Positions 35,629 to 48,359 of a DNA stretch of 64,000 nt are shown here, one piece after another. The translations under genes were made by a program, and so were the position numbers. The stretch comes from Ehretia macrophylla. Its lineage: Eukaryota; Streptophyta; Magnoliopsida; Boraginales; Ehretiaceae. Position 1 is the first letter of the stretch; every line of letters begins with the position of its first letter. Where the stretch lies: positions 30,219,498 through 30,283,497 of the forward strand of contig CM075767.1 in NCBI GenBank assembly GCA_037974665.1, given 5' to 3'. The notes beneath the pieces are model-generated. The model did no database searches. It saw only the letters and a program-made list of their open reading frames with translations, and was not told the origin of the DNA.

Positions 35629-36187
35629 GTCATGTTGATGGCACAATTCCTTTATGTGTTAACATTTCACAGTCCCAGCCTAGAGAGATGGCCCATTCAG
35701 ACCGCCCAATAGGCTTAAAAACAACCCATCCGCTTTAACATCGCAGAATCCTCGCAAGACATGATATCGATGCATTGTAGGGCCCTCTAATGTCCCGCGA
35801 GTAATGTTGTCATCCTTTTAACAGCTCACGACGTACGATCCGGGAGGAAAAAACAAAGCTTAATAAGAAAAGTGGCGCGAAACTGATGAAAACGTTCGAT
35901 TTTGGGCTCCGAAAAGGGCACAGCAAGCAAGCTTGTTGCCCCTGTCATAGAGCTCTTAGAGAGTTTTCCAACGGTTTGCTGTGCGCCGCGTAACTCCTTA
36001 CGGATCAAAAGTTATGGGCATCGGAGCGATAGAGACCTGGTCATAAGCCCTACGCCCTCGGTTTGAGGGCCCAGCCTCCACATGAAGCGAAGTTGTCTTC
36101 CCAAGGTGCCGTGGGATTCGATAATAGAAATGTAGTGGATAAAGTATCTTGGCAACCCTAACCGGAGGAAAAATAAATTGAAAACGG

Positions 36188-36305
36188 GAGTGCAACACGA
36201 GGACTTCCCAGGGGGTCACCCATCCTAGTACTACTCTCGCCCAAGCACGCTTAACTTTGGAGTTCTGATGGGATCCGGTGCATTAGTGCTGGTGTGATCG
36301 AACCC
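36188..36305 (-). rRNA. 5S rRNA: 5S rRNA
   Basis: Variants: C117T, G48A, T12C, G5T. Partner of 32139. Confidence 0.94.
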
Positions 36306-36863
36306 GTCATGTTGATGGCACAATTCTTTTATGTGTTAACGGTTCACAGTCTCAACCTAGAGAGATGGCCATTTTAGAAGGCCCAATGGGCTTAACAACA
36401 ACTCATCCGCTTTAACAACGCAGCATCCTCACAAGACGTGATATAGACGCGTTGTAGGGCCCTCTAATGTCCCGTGAGTAAGGTTGTCATCCTTTTAACA
36501 ATTCACGACGTACGATCCGGGACGGAAAAACATAGCAAAACTAGAAAGTGGCCTGAAACTGATGAAATTGTTCGATTTTGGGCTCCAAAAAAGGGCATAG
36601 CGAGCAAGCTGGCTGCCCCCGTCGTATAGCTCTCGGAGAGCTTTCCAACAGTATGCTATGCGTAGCGTAACTCCTTACGGATCAAAAGTTATGGGCACCG
36701 GAGCGACGGAGACCTGGTCACAAGCCCTACGCCCTCGGTTTGCGGTCCCAGCCTCCACGTGAAGCGAAGTTGTCTTGCCCAAGGTGCTGTGGGATTCAAT
36801 AATAGAAATGTGGTGTATAAAGTATCTTGGCAACCCTAACCGAAGGAAAAAAATTGAAAAGTG

Positions 36864-36981
36864 GAATGCAACACGAGAACTTCCCAGGGGGTCACCCATC
36901 CTAGTACTACTCTCGCCCAAGCACGCTTGACTTCAGAGTTCTGATGGGATTCGGTGCATTAGTGCTGGTATGATCGCACCC
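36864..36981 (-). rRNA. 5S rRNA: 5S rRNA
   Basis: Variants: C117T, C116T, C104T, T53C, C47T, G31A. Partner of 32816. The 13-bp spacer loss is at 37040. Confidence 0.93.
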
Positions 36982-37526
36982 GTCATGTTGATGGCACAAT
37001 TCCTTTATGTGTTAACGGTTCACAGTCCCAGCCTAGAGAGAAGGCCCAATGGGCCTAACAACAACCCATCCGCTTTAACAACGCAGCATCCTCGTAAGAC
37101 GTGATATCGACGCATTGTATGGCCCTCTAATGTCCCACGAGTAAGGTTGTCGTCCATTTAACAGCTCACGACGTAAGATTCGGGACGAAAAAACAGAGCT
37201 TAATAAGAAAAGTTGCCTAAAATTGATGAAAATGTTCGATTTTGGGCTCAAAAAAGGGCAAACCAATGAAGCTTGCTACCCTCGTCGTAGAGCTCTCGGA
37301 GTGCTTTCCAACGCTATGCTGTGCGCCGCATAACTCCTTGCGGATCAAAAGTTATGGGCACCGGAGCGACGGAGACCTGGTCACAAGCCCTACGCCCTCG
37401 GTTTGCACGCCCAGCGTCCACGTGAAGCGAAGTTGTCTTGCCCAAGGTGCCGTGGGATTCGATAATAGAAATGTGGTGGATAAAGTATCTTGGCAACCCT
37501 AAACGGAGGAAAAAATTTGAAAAGGG

Positions 37527-37644
37527 AAGTGCAACACGAGGACTTCCAAGGGGGTCACCCATCCTAGTACCACTCTCGCCCATGCATGCTTAACTTCGGA
37601 GTTCTGATGGGATCCGGTGCATTAGTGCTGGTATGATCGCACCC
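37527..37644 (-). rRNA. 5S rRNA: 5S rRNA (variant)
   Basis: Variants: C118T, C117T, G97T, A74G, T62A, G58A. A74G is shared with 42943. Type A flank. Confidence 0.92.
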
Positions 37645-38203
37645 GTCATGTTGGGAGTAGAATTCCTTTTTGTGTTAACGGTTCACAGTCCCAGCCTAGA
37701 GAGATGGCCTATTCATAACGCCAAATGGGCTTAACAACAACCCATCCGCTCCAACAACGCTGCATCCTAGCAAGACGTGATATCGACGCATTGTAAGGCC
37801 TTCTAATGTCCCGCGGGTAAGGTTGTAGTGCTTTTAACAACTCACGACGTACGATCCGGGAAGAAAAAACAGAGCTTAATAAGAAAAGTGGCCTGAAACT
37901 AATGAAAATGTTCGATTTTGGGCTCCAAAAAGGGCACAGTGAGCAAGCTGGCTGCCCTCGTCGTAGAGCGCTCGGAGTGCTATGCACCAGTATGCTTTGC
38001 ACTGCGTAACTCCTTAAAGATCAAAAGTTTTGGACACTGGAGCGAGAGAGACATGGTCACAAGCCCTACGCCCCCGGTTTGCTGGCCCAGCCTCGACGTG
38101 CAGCGAAGTTGTCTTGCCCAAGGTGCCGTGGGATTCAATAATAGAAATGTGGTGGATAAAGTATCTTGGCAACCCTAACCGGAGCAAAAAAAATTGAAAA
38201 TGG

Positions 38204-38321
38204 CGGTGCAACACGAGGACTTCCTAGGGGGTCACCCATCATAGTACTACTCTAGCCCAAGCACCCTCAACTTCGGAGTTCTGATGGGATCCGGTGCATC
38301 AGTACTGGTATGATCTCACCC
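38204..38321 (-). rRNA. 5S rRNA: 5S rRNA (diverged)
   Basis: Variants: C118G, G97A, G81T, G68T, C57G, A54G, A22G, C18T, C6A. First gene with a B'-like flank. Partner of 43620. Confidence 0.9.
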
Positions 38322-38881
38322 GTCATGTTAAGGGCATAATTCTTTTATGTGTTAACAGTTCATAGTCCCAGCCTAGAGAGATGGCCCATTAAGAAGGCCC
38401 AATGTGCTTAACGACAACCCATCAGCTTCAACTATGCAGCATCCTCGCAAGACGTGATATCGACGCATTGTAGGGCCCTCTAATGTCCCGTAAGAATGGT
38501 TGTCGTCCTTTTAACAGCTCACGTCGTACGATCCGGGATTAAAAAATAGAGCAAAAATAGAAAAATGGCCCGAAACTGATGAAAACGTTCGAATTTGGGC
38601 TCCAAAAATGGTACAACTAGCAAGCTAGCTGCCCCTATCATAGAGCTCTCGCATAGCTTTGCAATGGTATGCTGTGCGGTGCGTAACGCCTTACGGATCA
38701 AAAGTTATGGGCACCGGAGCGAAGGAGACCTGACCACAAGCCCTACGCCCTCGGTTTGCTAGCCTAGCCTCCACGTGAAGCGAAGTTGTCTTGCCCAAGG
38801 TGCCGTGGGATTCGATAATAGAAATGTGGTGGATAAAGTTTTTTGGCAACCCTATCCGGAGCAAAAAAAAATTGAAAAGGG

Positions 38882-38999
38882 GGGTGGAACACGAGGACTT
38901 CCCTGGGGGTCATCTATCCTAGTTCTACTCTCGCCCAAGCACGCTTAACTTCGGAGTTTTGATGGGATCTGGTGCATTGTTGCTGGTATGATCGCACCC
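38882..38999 (-). rRNA. 5S rRNA: 5S rRNA (diverged)
   Basis: Variants: G113C, T96A, G87A, G85A, T76A, G41A, G30A, T21C, C20A. Partner of 44298, which lacks the last three. Confidence 0.9.
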
Positions 39000-39557
39000 G
39001 TCATGTTGAGGGCACAATTCCTTTATGTGGTAACGGTTCACAGTACCAGCCTAGAGAGATGGCTCATTCAAAAGGCCCAATGGGCTTAACGACCACCCAT
39101 CCACTTCAACAACGCAACTTCCTCTTAAGACGTGATATCGACGCGTTGTAGGGCCCTCTAATGTCCCGCAAGTAAGGTTGTCGTCCTTTTAACAGCTCAC
39201 GACGTACGATCCGGGATGAAAAAACAGTGCAAAAATAGAAAAGTGATCCGAAACTGATGAAAACATTCGATTTTGGGCTCCAAAAAGGGCATAACGAGCA
39301 AGCTAATTGCCCCCGACGTAGAGCTCTCGGAGTGCTTTGCAAAGGTATGCTGTGCGCTACGTAACTCCTTATAATCAAAAGTTATGGGCACCGGAGCGAT
39401 GGAGACCTGGTCACAAGCCCTACGCACTCAGTTTCCTAGCCCAGCCTCTACGTGAAGCGAAGTTGTCTTGCCCAAGGTGCCGTGGGATTCGATAATAGAA
39501 ATGTGGTGGATAATGTATCTTGGCAACCCTAACCGGAGCAAAAAAAATTGAAAAGAG

Positions 39558-39675
39558 GGGTGCAACACGAGGACTTCCCAGGGGGTCACCAATCCTAGTA
39601 CTACTCTCGCCCAAGCACATTTAACTTCGGAGTTCTGATGAGATCCAATGCATTAACGCTGTTATGATCACACCC
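39558..39675 (-). rRNA. 5S rRNA: 5S rRNA (diverged)
   Basis: Variants: G85T, C57T, G56A, C35T, C29T, C28T, C20T, A19G, C14A, C6T. Partner of 44975. Confidence 0.9.
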
Positions 39676-40235
39676 GTCATGTTAAGGGCACAATTCCTTT
39701 ATGTCTTAACGGTTCACAGTCCCAGCCTAGAGAGATGGCCCATTCAGAAGACCCAATGGGCTTACCGACAACCTATCTGCTTCAACAACGCAGCATCCTC
39801 GTAAGATGTGATATCGACGCAATGTAGGGCCCTATAATGTCCCGCGAGTACGGTTGTCGTCCTTTTAACAGCTCACGATGTACGATCCGAGAAGGAAAAA
39901 CAGAGCAAAATCAAAAAAGTGGCCCGAAACTGATGAAAACGTTCGATTTTGGGCTACAAAAAAGGGCACGGCGAGCAAGCTAGCTGCCCCCGTCGTAGAG
40001 CTCTCGGAGAGCTTTCCAACGGTATGTTGTGCGCCCTGTAACTCCATACGGATCAAAAGTTATGGGCACCAGAGCGACGGAGACCTGGTCACAAGCCCTA
40101 CGCCCTCGGTTTGCGGGCCCAGCCTCCACGTGAAACGAAGTTGTCTTGCCCAATGTGCCGTGGGATTCGATAATAGAAATGTGGTGGATAAAGTATCTTG
40201 CCAACCCTAACCGGAGGAAAAAAAATTGAAAAGGG

Positions 40236-40353
40236 GGGTGCAACACGAGGACTTCCCAGGGGGTCACCCATCCTAGTACTACTCTCGCCCAAGCACGCTT
40301 AACTTCGGAGTTCTGATGGGATCCGGTGCATTAGTGATGGTATGATTGCACCC
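40236..40353 (-). rRNA. 5S rRNA: 5S rRNA (near consensus)
   Basis: Variants: G17T and G7A only. Internal promoter intact, type B flank, but position -1 is T rather than C. Confidence 0.96.
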
Positions 40354-40912
40354 ATCATGTTGATGGCACAATTCCTTTATGTGTTAACGGTTCACTATCC
40401 TAGCCTAGATAGATGGCCCATTCAGAAGGCCCAATGGGCTTAACAACAACCCATCTGCTTTAACAATGCAGCATCCTCGCAAGACGTGATATCGACGCAT
40501 TGTAGGGCCCTCTAATGTCCAGCGAGTAAGGTTGTTGTCCTTTTAACAACTCACGACATACGATCCGGGAAGGAAAAACAGAGCTTAATAAGAAAAGTGG
40601 CCCGAAACTGATGAAAACATTCGATTTTGGGCACCAAAAAGGTCACATCAAGGAAGCTTACTACCCCCGTCGTAGAGCTCTCGGAGAGCTTTCCAACGGT
40701 ATGCCGTGCGCCGCTTAACTCCTTATGGATCAAAAGTTATGGGCACCGGAGCGACGGAGACCTGGTCACAAGCCCTACACCCTCGGTTTGCGGGCCCAGC
40801 CTCCACGTGAAGCAAATTTGTCTTGCCCAAGGTGTCGTGGGATTCGATAATAGAAATGTGGTGGATAAAGTATCTTGGCAACCCTAATCGGAGGAAAAAA
40901 AATTGATAAGGG

Positions 40913-41030
40913 GAGTACAACACGGGGACTTCCCAGGGGGTCACCAATCCTAGTACTACTCTCGCCCAAGCACGGTTAACTTCGGAGTTCTGATGGAATC
41001 CGGTGCATTAGTGCTGGTATGATCGCACCC
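40913..41030 (-). rRNA. 5S rRNA: 5S rRNA
   Basis: Variants: C117T, C114T, T106C, G85T, G56C, C34T. Partner of 46330. Confidence 0.93.
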
Positions 41031-41589
41031 GTCATGTTGGGGGTAGAATTCCGTTTTGTGTTAATGGTTCACAGTCCCAGCCTAGAGAGATGGCCCATTC
41101 AGAAGGCCCAATGGGCTTAACAACAACCCATCCGCTTCAACAACGCAGCATCCTCACAAGACGTGATATCGACGCATTGTAGGGCCCTCTAATGTCCAGC
41201 GAGTAAGGTTGTCGTCCTTTTAACTTCTCACGAAGTACGATCTGGGACGAAAAAATAGAGCTTAATAAGAAAAGTGGCCCGAAACTAATGAAAACGTTCG
41301 ATTTTGCGCTCCAAAAAGGGCAAAGCAAGCATGCTTGCTATCCCCGTTGTAGAGCTCTCGGAGAGCATTCCAACGGTATGCTGTGCGCTGCGTAACTCCT
41401 TACGGATCAAAAGTTATGGGCACCGGAGCCACGAAGACCTGGTCACAAGACCTATGCCCTCGGTTTTCGGGCCCAGCCTCCACGTGAAGCGAAGTTGTCT
41501 TGCCCAAGGTGCCGTGGGATTCGATAATAGAAATGTGGTGGATAAATTATCTTGGCAACCCCAACCGGAGGAAAAAAAATTGAAAAAGG

Positions 41590-41707
41590 AAGTGCAACAC
41601 GAGGACTTCCCAAGGGGTCACCCATCATAGTACTTCTCTCGTCGAAGCACGCTTAACTTCGGAGTTTTGATGGGATCCGGTGCATTAGTTCTGGTATGAT
41701 CGCACCC
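41590..41707 (-). rRNA. 5S rRNA: 5S rRNA (variant)
   Basis: Variants: C118T, C117T, C95T, G81T, T73A, G66A, G64C, G41A, C18A. Partner of 47007. Confidence 0.91.
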
Positions 41708-42266
41708 GTCATCGTGGGGGTAGAATTCCTTTTTGTGTTAACGGTTCATAGTCCCAGCCTAGAGAGGTGGCCCATTCAGAATGCCCAGTGGGCTTAACAA
41801 CAACCCATCCGCTTCAACAACGCAGCATCCTCGGAAGATGTGATATCGACGCATTGTAGGGCCCTCTAATGTCCCGCAAGTACGGTTGTCGTCCTTTTAA
41901 AAGTTCACGACGTTCGATTTGGGACGAAAAAACAGAGCTTAATAAGAAAAGTGGCCTAAAACTGTTGAAAACATTAGATTTTGGGCTCCAAAAAGCGCAG
42001 AGCGAGTAAGATAGCTTCCCCCGTCGTAGAGCTCTAGGAGAGCTTTCCAACGGTATGCTGTGCGCCGCGTAACTCCTTACGGATCAAAAGTTATGGGCAC
42101 CGGAGCGACGGAGACCTGGTCACAATCCCTACGCCCTCGGTTTGCGGGCCCAGCCTCCACGTGAAGCGACGTTGTCTTGCCCAAGGTGCCGTGGGATTCG
42201 TTAATAGAAATGTGGTGGATAAAGTAACTTGGCAACCCTAACCGGAGGAAAAAAAATTGAAAAGGG

Positions 42267-42384
42267 AAGTGCAACCCGAGGACTTCCCAGGGGGTCACCC
42301 ATCCTAGTACTACTCTCGCCGAAGCACGCTTAACTTCGAAGTTCTGATGGGATCCGGTGCATTAGTTCTGGTATGATCGCACCC
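42267..42384 (-). rRNA. 5S rRNA: 5S rRNA
   Basis: Variants: C118T, C117T, T109G, G64C, C46T, C18A. Partner of 47683, sharing C18A. Confidence 0.92.
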
Positions 42385-42942
42385 GTCATGTTGGGCGTAG
42401 AATTCCTTTTTGTGTTAATGGTTCGCAGACCCAACCTAGAGAGATGGCCCATTCAGAAGGCCCAATAGGCATAACAACAACCCATCCGCTTCAACAATGC
42501 CGCATCCTCGCAAGACGTGATATCGACGCATTGTAGGGCCCTCTAATGTCCCACGAGGAAGGTTGTTGTCGTTTTAACAGCTCACGACGTACGTTTTGGG
42601 ATGAAAAAACTGAGCTTAATAAGAAAAGTGGACCGAAACTGATGAAAACATTCGATTTTGGCCTCCAAAAAGGGCACAGCGATCAAGCTTGCTGCCCCTG
42701 TCGTAGAGCTCTCAGAGGGCTTTCCAACGGTATGCTGTGCGCCGCGTAACTCCTTACGGATCAAAAGTTATGGGCACCGGAGCGACGGAGACCTGGTCAC
42801 AAGCCCTATGCCCTCGGTTTGTGGGCCCAGCTTCCACGTGAAGCGAAGTTGTCTTGCCCAAGGCGCCGCGAGATTCGATAATAGAAATGTGATGGATAAA
42901 GTATCTTGGCAACCCTAAACGGAGGGAAAAAATTGAAAAGGG

Positions 42943-43060
42943 GAGTGCAAGACGAGGACTTCCCAAGGGGTCACCCATCCTAGTACCACTCTCGCCCAAG
43001 CACGCTTAACTTCGGAGTTCTGATGGGATCCGGTGCATTAGTGCTGGTATGATCGTACCC
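42943..43060 (-). rRNA. 5S rRNA: 5S rRNA
   Basis: Variants: C117T, G110C, C95T, A74G, G5A. Lies at the junction of the two 8-unit copies. Confidence 0.93.
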
Positions 43061-43619
43061 GTCATGTTGGGGGTAGAATTCCTTTTTGTGTTAACGGTTC
43101 ACAGTCCCAGCCTAGAGAGATGGCCTATTCAGAACGCCAAATGGGCTTAACAACAACCCATCCGCTTCAACAACGCTGCATCCTAGCAAGACGTGATATC
43201 GACGCATTGTAAGGCCTTCTAATGTCCCGCGAGTAAGGTTGTAGTGCTTTTAACAGCTCACGACGTACGATCCGGGACGAAAAAACAGAGCTTAATAAGA
43301 AAAGTGGCCTGAAACTAATGAAAACGTTCGATTTTGGGCTCCAAAAAGGGCACAGTGAGCAATCTGGCTACCCCCGTCGTAGAGCGCTCGGAGTGCTATG
43401 CACCAGTATGCTTTGCACCGCATAACTCCTTACAGATCAAAAGTTTTGGGCACTGGAGCGAGAGAGACATGGTCACAAGCACTATGCCCCCGGTTTGCTG
43501 GCCCAGCCTCGACGTGCAGCGAAGTTGTCTTGCCCAAGGTGCCGTGGGATTCAATAATAGAAATGTGGTGGATAAAGTATCTTGGCAACCCAAACCGGAG
43601 CAAAAAAAATTGAAAATGG

Positions 43620-43737
43620 CGGTGCAACACGAGGACTTCCTAGGGGGTCACCCATGATAGTACTACTCTAGCCCAAGCACCCTTAACTTCGGAGTTCTGA
43701 TGGGATCCGGTGCATCAGTGCTGGTATGATCTCACCC
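43620..43737 (-). rRNA. 5S rRNA: 5S rRNA (diverged)
   Basis: Variants: C118G, G97A, G82C, G81T, G68T, C57G, A22G, C6A. Partner of 38204. Confidence 0.9.
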
Positions 43738-44297
43738 GTCATGTTGAGGGCATAATTATTTTATGTGTTAACGGTTCACAGTCCCAGCCTAGAGAGATGC
43801 CCCATTAAGAAGGCCCAATGTGCTTAACGACAACCCATCAGCTTCAACTACGCAGCATCCTCGCAAGACGTGATATCGACGCGTTGTAGGGCCCTCTAAT
43901 GTCCCGTAAGAATGGTTGTCGTCCTTTTAACAGCTCACGTCGTACGATCCGGGATGAAAAAATAGAGCAAAAATAGAAAAATGGCCCGAAACTGATGAAA
44001 ACGTTCGAATTTGGGCTCCAAAAATGGTACAACTAGCAAGCTAGCTGCCCCCGTCATAGAGCTCTCGCATAGCTTTGCAATGGTATGCTGTGCGGTGCGT
44101 AACGCCTTACAGATCAAAAGTTATGGGCACCGGAGCGAAGGAGACCTGACCACAAGCCATACGCCCTCGGTTTGCTAGCCCAGCCTCCACGTGAAGCGAA
44201 GTTGTCTTGCCCAAGGTGCCGTGGGATTCGATAATAGAAATGTGGTGGATAAAGTTTTTTGGCAACCCTATCCGGAGCAAAAAAAAATTGGAAAGGG

Positions 44298-44415
44298 GGG
44301 TGGAACACGAGGACTTCCCTGGGGGTCATCTATCCTAGTTCTACTCTCGCCCAAGCACGCTTAACTTCGGAGTTTTGATGGGATCCGGTGCATTAGTGCT
44401 GGTATGATCGCACCC
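44298..44415 (-). rRNA. 5S rRNA: 5S rRNA
   Basis: Variants: G113C, T96A, G87A, G85A, T76A, G41A. Partner of 38882. Confidence 0.92.
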
Positions 44416-44974
44416 GTCATGTTGAGGGCACAATTCCTTTATGTGTTAACGGTTCACAGTACCAGCCTAGAGAGATGGCTCATTCAGAAGGCCCAATGGG
44501 CTTAACGACCACCCATCCACTTCAACAACGCAACATCCTCTTAAGACGTGATATCGACGCGTTGTAGGGCCCTCTAATGTCCCGCAAGTAAGGTTGTCGT
44601 CCTTTTAACAGCTCACGACGTACGATCCGGGATGAAAAAACAGTGCAAAAATAGAAAAGTGATCCGAAACTGATGAAAACGTTCGATTTTGGGCTGCAAA
44701 AAGAGCATAACGAGCAAGCTAATTGCCCCCGACGTAGAACTCTCGGAGTGCTTTGCAAAGGTATGCTGTGCGCCACGTAACTCCTTACAGATCAAAAGTT
44801 ATGGGCACCGGAGCGATGGAGACCTGGTCACAAGCCCTACGCCCTCGGTTTCCTGGCCCAGCCTCTACGTGAAGCGAAGTTGTCTTGCCCAAGGTGCCGT
44901 GGGATTCAATAATAGAAATGTGGTGGATAATGTACCTTGGCAACCCTAACCGGAGCAAAAAAAATTGAAAAGAG

Positions 44975-45092
44975 GGCTGCAACACGAGGACTTCCCAAGG
45001 GGTCACCCATCCTTGTACAACTCTCGCCCAAGCACATTTAACTTCGGAGTTCTGATGGGATCCAATGCATTAGCGCTGTTATGATCGCACCC
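44975..45092 (-). rRNA. 5S rRNA: 5S rRNA (diverged)
   Basis: Variants: C116G, C95T, T79A, A74T, C57T, G56A, C29T, C28T, A19G, C14A. C116G with T79A is shared with distant 5740 but not with partner 39558, which suggests conversion. Confidence 0.9.
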
Positions 45093-45652
45093 GTCATGTT
45101 AAGGGCACAATTCCTTTATGTCTTAACAGTTCACAGTCCCAGCCTAGAGAGATGGCCCATTCAGAAGATCCAATGGGCTTACCGACAACCTATCTGCTTC
45201 AACAACGCAGCATCCTCGTAAGATGTGATATCGACGCAATGTAGGGCCCTATAATGTCCCGCGAGTACGGTTGTCGTCCTTTTAACAGCTCACGATGTAC
45301 GATCTGAGAAGAAAAAACAGAGCAAAATCAAAAAAGTGGCCCAAAACTGATGAAAACGTTCGATTTTGGGCTCCAAAAAAGCGCAAGACGAGCAAGCTAG
45401 CTGACCCCGTCGTAGAGCTCTCGGAGAGCTTTCCAACGGTATGTTGTGTGCCCTGTAACTCCTTACGGATCAAAAGTTATGGGCACCAGAGCCACGGAGA
45501 CCTGGTCACAAGCCCTTCGCCCTCGGTTTGCGGGCCCAGCCTCCACGTGAAACGAAGTTGTCTTGCCCAAGGTGCCATGTGATTCGATAATAGAAATGTG
45601 GTGGATAAAGTATCTTGCCAACCCTAATCGGAGGAAAAAAAATTCAAAAGGC

Positions 45653-45770
45653 GGGTGCAACACGAGGACATCCCAGGGGGTCACCCATCCTAGTACTACT
45701 CTCGCCCAAGCACGCTTAACTTCGGAGTTCTGATGGGATCCGGTGCATTAATGATGGTATGATTGCACCC
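45653..45770 (-). rRNA. 5S rRNA: 5S rRNA
   Basis: Variants: A101T, C20T, G17T, G7A. Boxes A and C are intact. Type B flank. Partner of 40236. Confidence 0.95.
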
Positions 45771-46329
45771 GTCATGTTGATGGCACAATTCCTTTATGTG
45801 TTAGCGGTTCACTGTCCCAGCCTAGATAGATGGCCCATTCAGAAGGCCCAATGGGCTTAACAACAACCCATCTGCTTTAACAATGCAGCATCCTCGCAAG
45901 ACGTGATATCGATGCGTTGTAGGGCCCTCTAATGTCCAGCGAGTAAGGTTGTTGTCCTTTTAACAACTCACGACATACGATCTGGGAAGGAAAAACAGAG
46001 CTTAATAAGAAAAGTGGCCCGAAACTGATGAAAACATTCGATTTTGGGCACCGAAAAGGTCACAGCAAGGAAGCTTGCTGCCCCCGTCGTAGAGCTCTCG
46101 GAGAGCTTTCCAACGGTATGCCGTGAGCCGCTTAACTCCTTATGGATCAAAAGTTATGGGCACCGGAGCGACGGAGACCTGGTCACAAGCCCTACACCCT
46201 CGGTTTGCAGGCCCAGCCTCCACGTGAAGCAAATTTGTCTTGCCCAAGGTATCGTGGGATTCGATAATAGAAATGTGGTGGATAAAGTATCTTGGCAACC
46301 CTAACCGGAGGAAAAAAAATTGATAAGGG

Positions 46330-46447
46330 GAGTACAACACGGGGACTTCCCAGGGGGTCACCAATCCTAGTACTACTATCGCCCAAGCACGCTTATCTTC
46401 GGAGTTCTGATGGAATCCGGTGCATTAGTGCTGGTATGATCGCACCT
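46330..46447 (-). rRNA. 5S rRNA: 5S rRNA
   Basis: Variants: C117T, C114T, T106C, G85T, G70T, T52A, C34T, G1A. Partner of 40913. Confidence 0.92.
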
Positions 46448-47006
46448 GTCATGTTGGGGGTAGAATTCCGTTTTGTGTTAACAGTTCACAGTCCCAGCCT
46501 AGAGAGATGGCCCATTCAGAAGGCCCAATGGGCTTAACAACAACCCATCCGCTTCAACAACGCAGCATCCTCACAAGACGTGATATTGACGCATTGTAGG
46601 GCCCTCTAATGTCCCGCGAGTAAGGTTGTCATCCTTTTAACTGCTCACGAAGTACGATATGGGACGAAAAAATAGAGCTTAATAAGAAAAGTGGCCCGAA
46701 ACTAATGAAAACGTTCGATTTTGCGCTCCAAAAAGGGCAAAGCAAGCATGCTTGCTATCCCCGTCGTAGAGCTCTCGGAGAGCTTTCCAACGGTATGCTG
46801 TGCGCTGCGTAAATCCTTACGGATCAAAAGTTATGGGCACCGCAGCCACGGAGACCTGGTCACAAGACCTACGCCCTCGGTTTTCGGGCCCAGCCTCCAC
46901 GTGAAGCGAAGTTGTCTTGCCTAAGGTGCCGTGGGGTTCGATAATAGAAATGTGGTGGATAAATTATCTTGGCAACCCCAACCGGAGGAAAAAAAATTGA
47001 AAAAGG

Positions 47007-47124
47007 AAGTGCAACACGAGGACTTCCCAAGGGGTCACCCATCCTAGTACTACTCTCGTCGAAGCATGCTTAACTTCGGAGTTTTGATGGGATCCGCTGC
47101 ATTAGTTCTGGTATGATCGCACCC
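47007..47124 (-). rRNA. 5S rRNA: 5S rRNA (variant)
   Basis: Variants: C118T, C117T, C95T, G66A, G64C, G58A, G41A, C28G, C18A. Partner of 41590. Confidence 0.91.
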
Positions 47125-47682
47125 GTCATCGTGGGGGTAGAATTCCTTTTTGTGTTAACGGTTCATAGTCCCAGCCTAGAGAGATGGCCCATTCAGAATG
47201 CCCAGTGGGCTTAACAACAACCCATCCGCTTCAACAACGCAGCATCCTCGGAAGATTTGATATCGACGCATTGTAGGGCCCTCTAATGTCCCGCAAGTAA
47301 TGTTGTTGTCCTTTTAAAAGTTCACGACGTACGATTTGGGATGAAAAAACAGAGCTTAATAAGAAAAGTGGCCTAAAATTGATGAAAACATTGGTTTTGG
47401 GCTCCAAAAAGCGCAGAGCGAGTAAGCTAGCTTCCCCCGTCGTAGAGCTCTAGGAGAGCTTTCCAACGGTATGCTGTGCGCCGCGTAACTCCTTACGGAT
47501 CAAAAGTTATGGGCACCGGAGCGACGGAGATCTGGTCACAATCCCGACGCCCTCGGTTTGCGGGCCCAGCCTCCACGTGAAGCGACGTTGTCTTGCCCAA
47601 GGTGCCATGGGATTCGATAATAGAAATGTGGTGGATAAAGTATCTTGGCAACCCTAACCGGAGGAAAAAAAATTGAAAAGGG

Positions 47683-47800
47683 GGTTGCAACACGACGACT
47701 TCCCAGGGGGTCACCCATCCTAGTACTACTCTCGCCCAAGCACGCTTAACTTCGGAGTTCTGATGGGATCCAGTGCATTAGTTCTGGTATGATCGCACCC
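47683..47800 (-). rRNA. 5S rRNA: 5S rRNA
   Basis: Variants: C116A, C105G, C29T, C18A. Boxes A and C are intact. Confidence 0.94.
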
Positions 47801-48359
47801 GTCATGTTGGGGGTAGAATTCCTTTTTGTGTTAATGGTTCGCAGACCCAACCTAGAGAGATGGCCCTTTCAGAAGGCCCAATAGGCTTAACAACAACCCA
47901 TCCGCTTTAACAACGCCGCATCCTCGCAAGACGTGATATTGACGCATTGTAGGGCCTTCTAATGTCCCACGAGGAAGGTTGTCGTCGTTTTAACAGCTCA
48001 CGACGAACGATTTGGGACAAAAAAACTGAGCTTAATAAGAAAAGTGGACCGAAACTGATGAAAACATTCAATTTTGGGCTCCAAAAAGGGCACAACGATC
48101 AAGCTTGCTGCCCCCGTCGTAGAGCTCTCGGAGAGATTTCCAACGGTATGTTGTGCGCCGCGTAACTCCTTACGGATCAAAAGTTATGGGCACCGGAGCA
48201 ACGGAGACCTGGTCACAAGCCCTATGCCCTCGGTTTGTGGGCCCAACCTCCACGTGAAGCGAAGTTGTCTTGCCCAAGCCGCCACGAGATTCGATAATAG
48301 AAATGTGGTGGATAAAATATCATGGCAACCCTAACCGGAGGAAAAAAATTTGTAAAGAG

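Larger units (their letters stand above)
33301..37340. repeat. 5-unit block copied as 6 units, right copy (boundaries approximate)
   Basis: The extra unit comes from a further one-unit duplication. The GCATCGGAGCGATAGAG spacer variant occurs once in the left copy (about 31969) and twice here (about 35342 and 36019). Confidence 0.75.
37500..42915. repeat. 8-unit duplication, left copy (boundaries approximate)
   Basis: Offset to the right copy is 5416-5417 bp. Paired 5S genes share many private variants, such as C118G, G68T and C57G in 38204/43620, and T106C, G85T and C34T in 40913/46330. Confidence 0.8.
42916..48332. repeat. 8-unit duplication, right copy (boundaries approximate)
   Basis: This is the right copy of the 5416-bp duplication. 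It is more diverged from its partner than the 11-21 kb pair, so it is probably older. It includes A, B and B' units in the same order as the left copy. Confidence 0.8.
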
